Part shown: in pieces, positions 63,691 to 64,000 of the stretch
Layout: each line of letters opens with the position of its first letter
Numbering within the stretch: position 1 is the stretch's first letter
Assembly: GCF_037969875.1 (NCBI RefSeq)
Contig: NZ_CP150218.1
Span: 3,472,001 to 3,536,000 of the forward strand
Length of the DNA stretch: 64,000 bases
DNA from: Paenibacillus sp. FSL R7-0337
GTDB lineage: Bacteria > Bacillota > Bacilli > Paenibacillales > Paenibacillaceae
Direction: 5' to 3'
Notes under the pieces: model-generated
The model's database searches: none
What the model saw: the letters and a program-made list of their open reading frames with translations, nothing else
Told to the model about the DNA's origin: nothing
Position numbers and translations under genes: made by a program

Positions 63691-64000
63691 GAAGATGCAC
63701 CTCCCTCTTATACCCACACTATATGCCGGATATAAAAGGACGGTGACAGCCCACTAGCACGGGAGCCTCTCCCGCCAGTTTAACTTAGGGTACATATTTA
63801 AGTTAGCATTTTGCAAAATTCGAATAGAGTGCGGACTGAAACAATACTATGGCTGCAGCTCGAGGCTGCATACAAGTTATGTACCGTTTTATAGGATCAT
63901 TAGGATTCTCCAAAACGCTCAGTTAAACGATTATGAGGGAAGCTATAAAGTTACCCAGCCATATTTGATAGAATTAATTACAGCCTGCGTGCGGTCATCC
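63691..64000. other. Right-edge segment without a recognised gene
   Basis: These 310 bases show no open frame worth calling, no terminator and no clear promoter. They presumably hold the promoter of the glycosyltransferase-like gene and the flank of the next gene outside the window. Confidence 0.5.

Noticed and set aside
1..64000. tRNA, rRNA, CRISPR arrays, prophage or full insertion sequences
   Set aside because: None seen; no transposase, integrase or cloverleaf could be recognised in any intergenic stretch.

Overview
The window reads as a chromosomal segment of a motile, endospore-former-type Firmicute, most likely a Paenibacillus. The backbone order comFA-comFC-yvyF-flgM-flgN-flgK-flgL-yviE-fliW-csrA-hag ... 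flaG-fliD-fliS-fliT ... hpf-secA-prfB ... ftsE is the Bacillales arrangement. Shine-Dalgarno sites are strong and purine-rich, TTG and GTG starts are common, and S-layer (SLH) and VanW-type envelope proteins are present. Almost everything is on the minus strand; only a VanW-domain protein, a giant surface protein and an esterase are on plus.

Layout from left to right: (1) 0-3 kb: the 5' part of ftsE, a VanW-domain secreted protein and an IseA-like secreted inhibitor. (2) 3-10.6 kb: a type IV pilus operon, pilB-pilT-pilC-pilin-pilD-pilMN(fused)-pilO. (3) 11-18.7 kb: a 1562-residue modular surface protein converging on a three-gene minor pilin/PilX-like operon. (4) 18.9-21.7 kb: an esterase and an AraC regulator whose reading frame runs through a Fur box into a siderophore-binding lipoprotein. 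(5) 21.9-30.6 kb: arginine biosynthesis, argCJBDF followed by argG and argH. (6) 30.7-39 kb: yitT, prfB with its programmed frameshift, secA, hpf, an SLH protein and a cold-shock gene. (7) 39-60 kb: the flagellar filament region, interrupted at about 42.6-53.3 kb by a visibly A+T-rich glycosylation island. It holds pseB, pseF, pseG, a sugar formyltransferase, pseI, an extra epimerase, pseC, a Maf-type flagellin glycosyltransferase and a frameshifted DUF2920-like gene. (8) 60-64 kb: competence genes comFC and comFA and a small glycosyltransferase-like protein.

How the genes work together: the pse genes should make a CMP-activated pseudaminic-acid-type sugar that Maf puts on the adjacent flagellin. 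Filament assembly is served by FlgK, FlgL and FliD with chaperones FlgN, FliS and FliT. FlgM/sigma-D control is visible as three sigma-D promoters, and FliW/CsrA control as a CsrA hairpin plus a GGA in the hag Shine-Dalgarno. The two pilus operons and the giant surface protein probably form one surface organelle.

The most notable unexplained structures are: the AraC/lipoprotein frame with an internal Fur operator; a pair of dispersed palindromic elements with conserved ends and unrelated stems; a terminator whose 5' arm is also the sigma-D -10 box of flgM; a comFA-stop/comFC-Shine-Dalgarno hairpin; four perfect inverted repeats inside comFA; and a formyltransferase with no usable ATG that stands where the pathway acetyltransferase PseH would be expected. 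Coordinates, motifs and reading frames were read by eye. Family names rest on recognised motifs and context, not on database searches.
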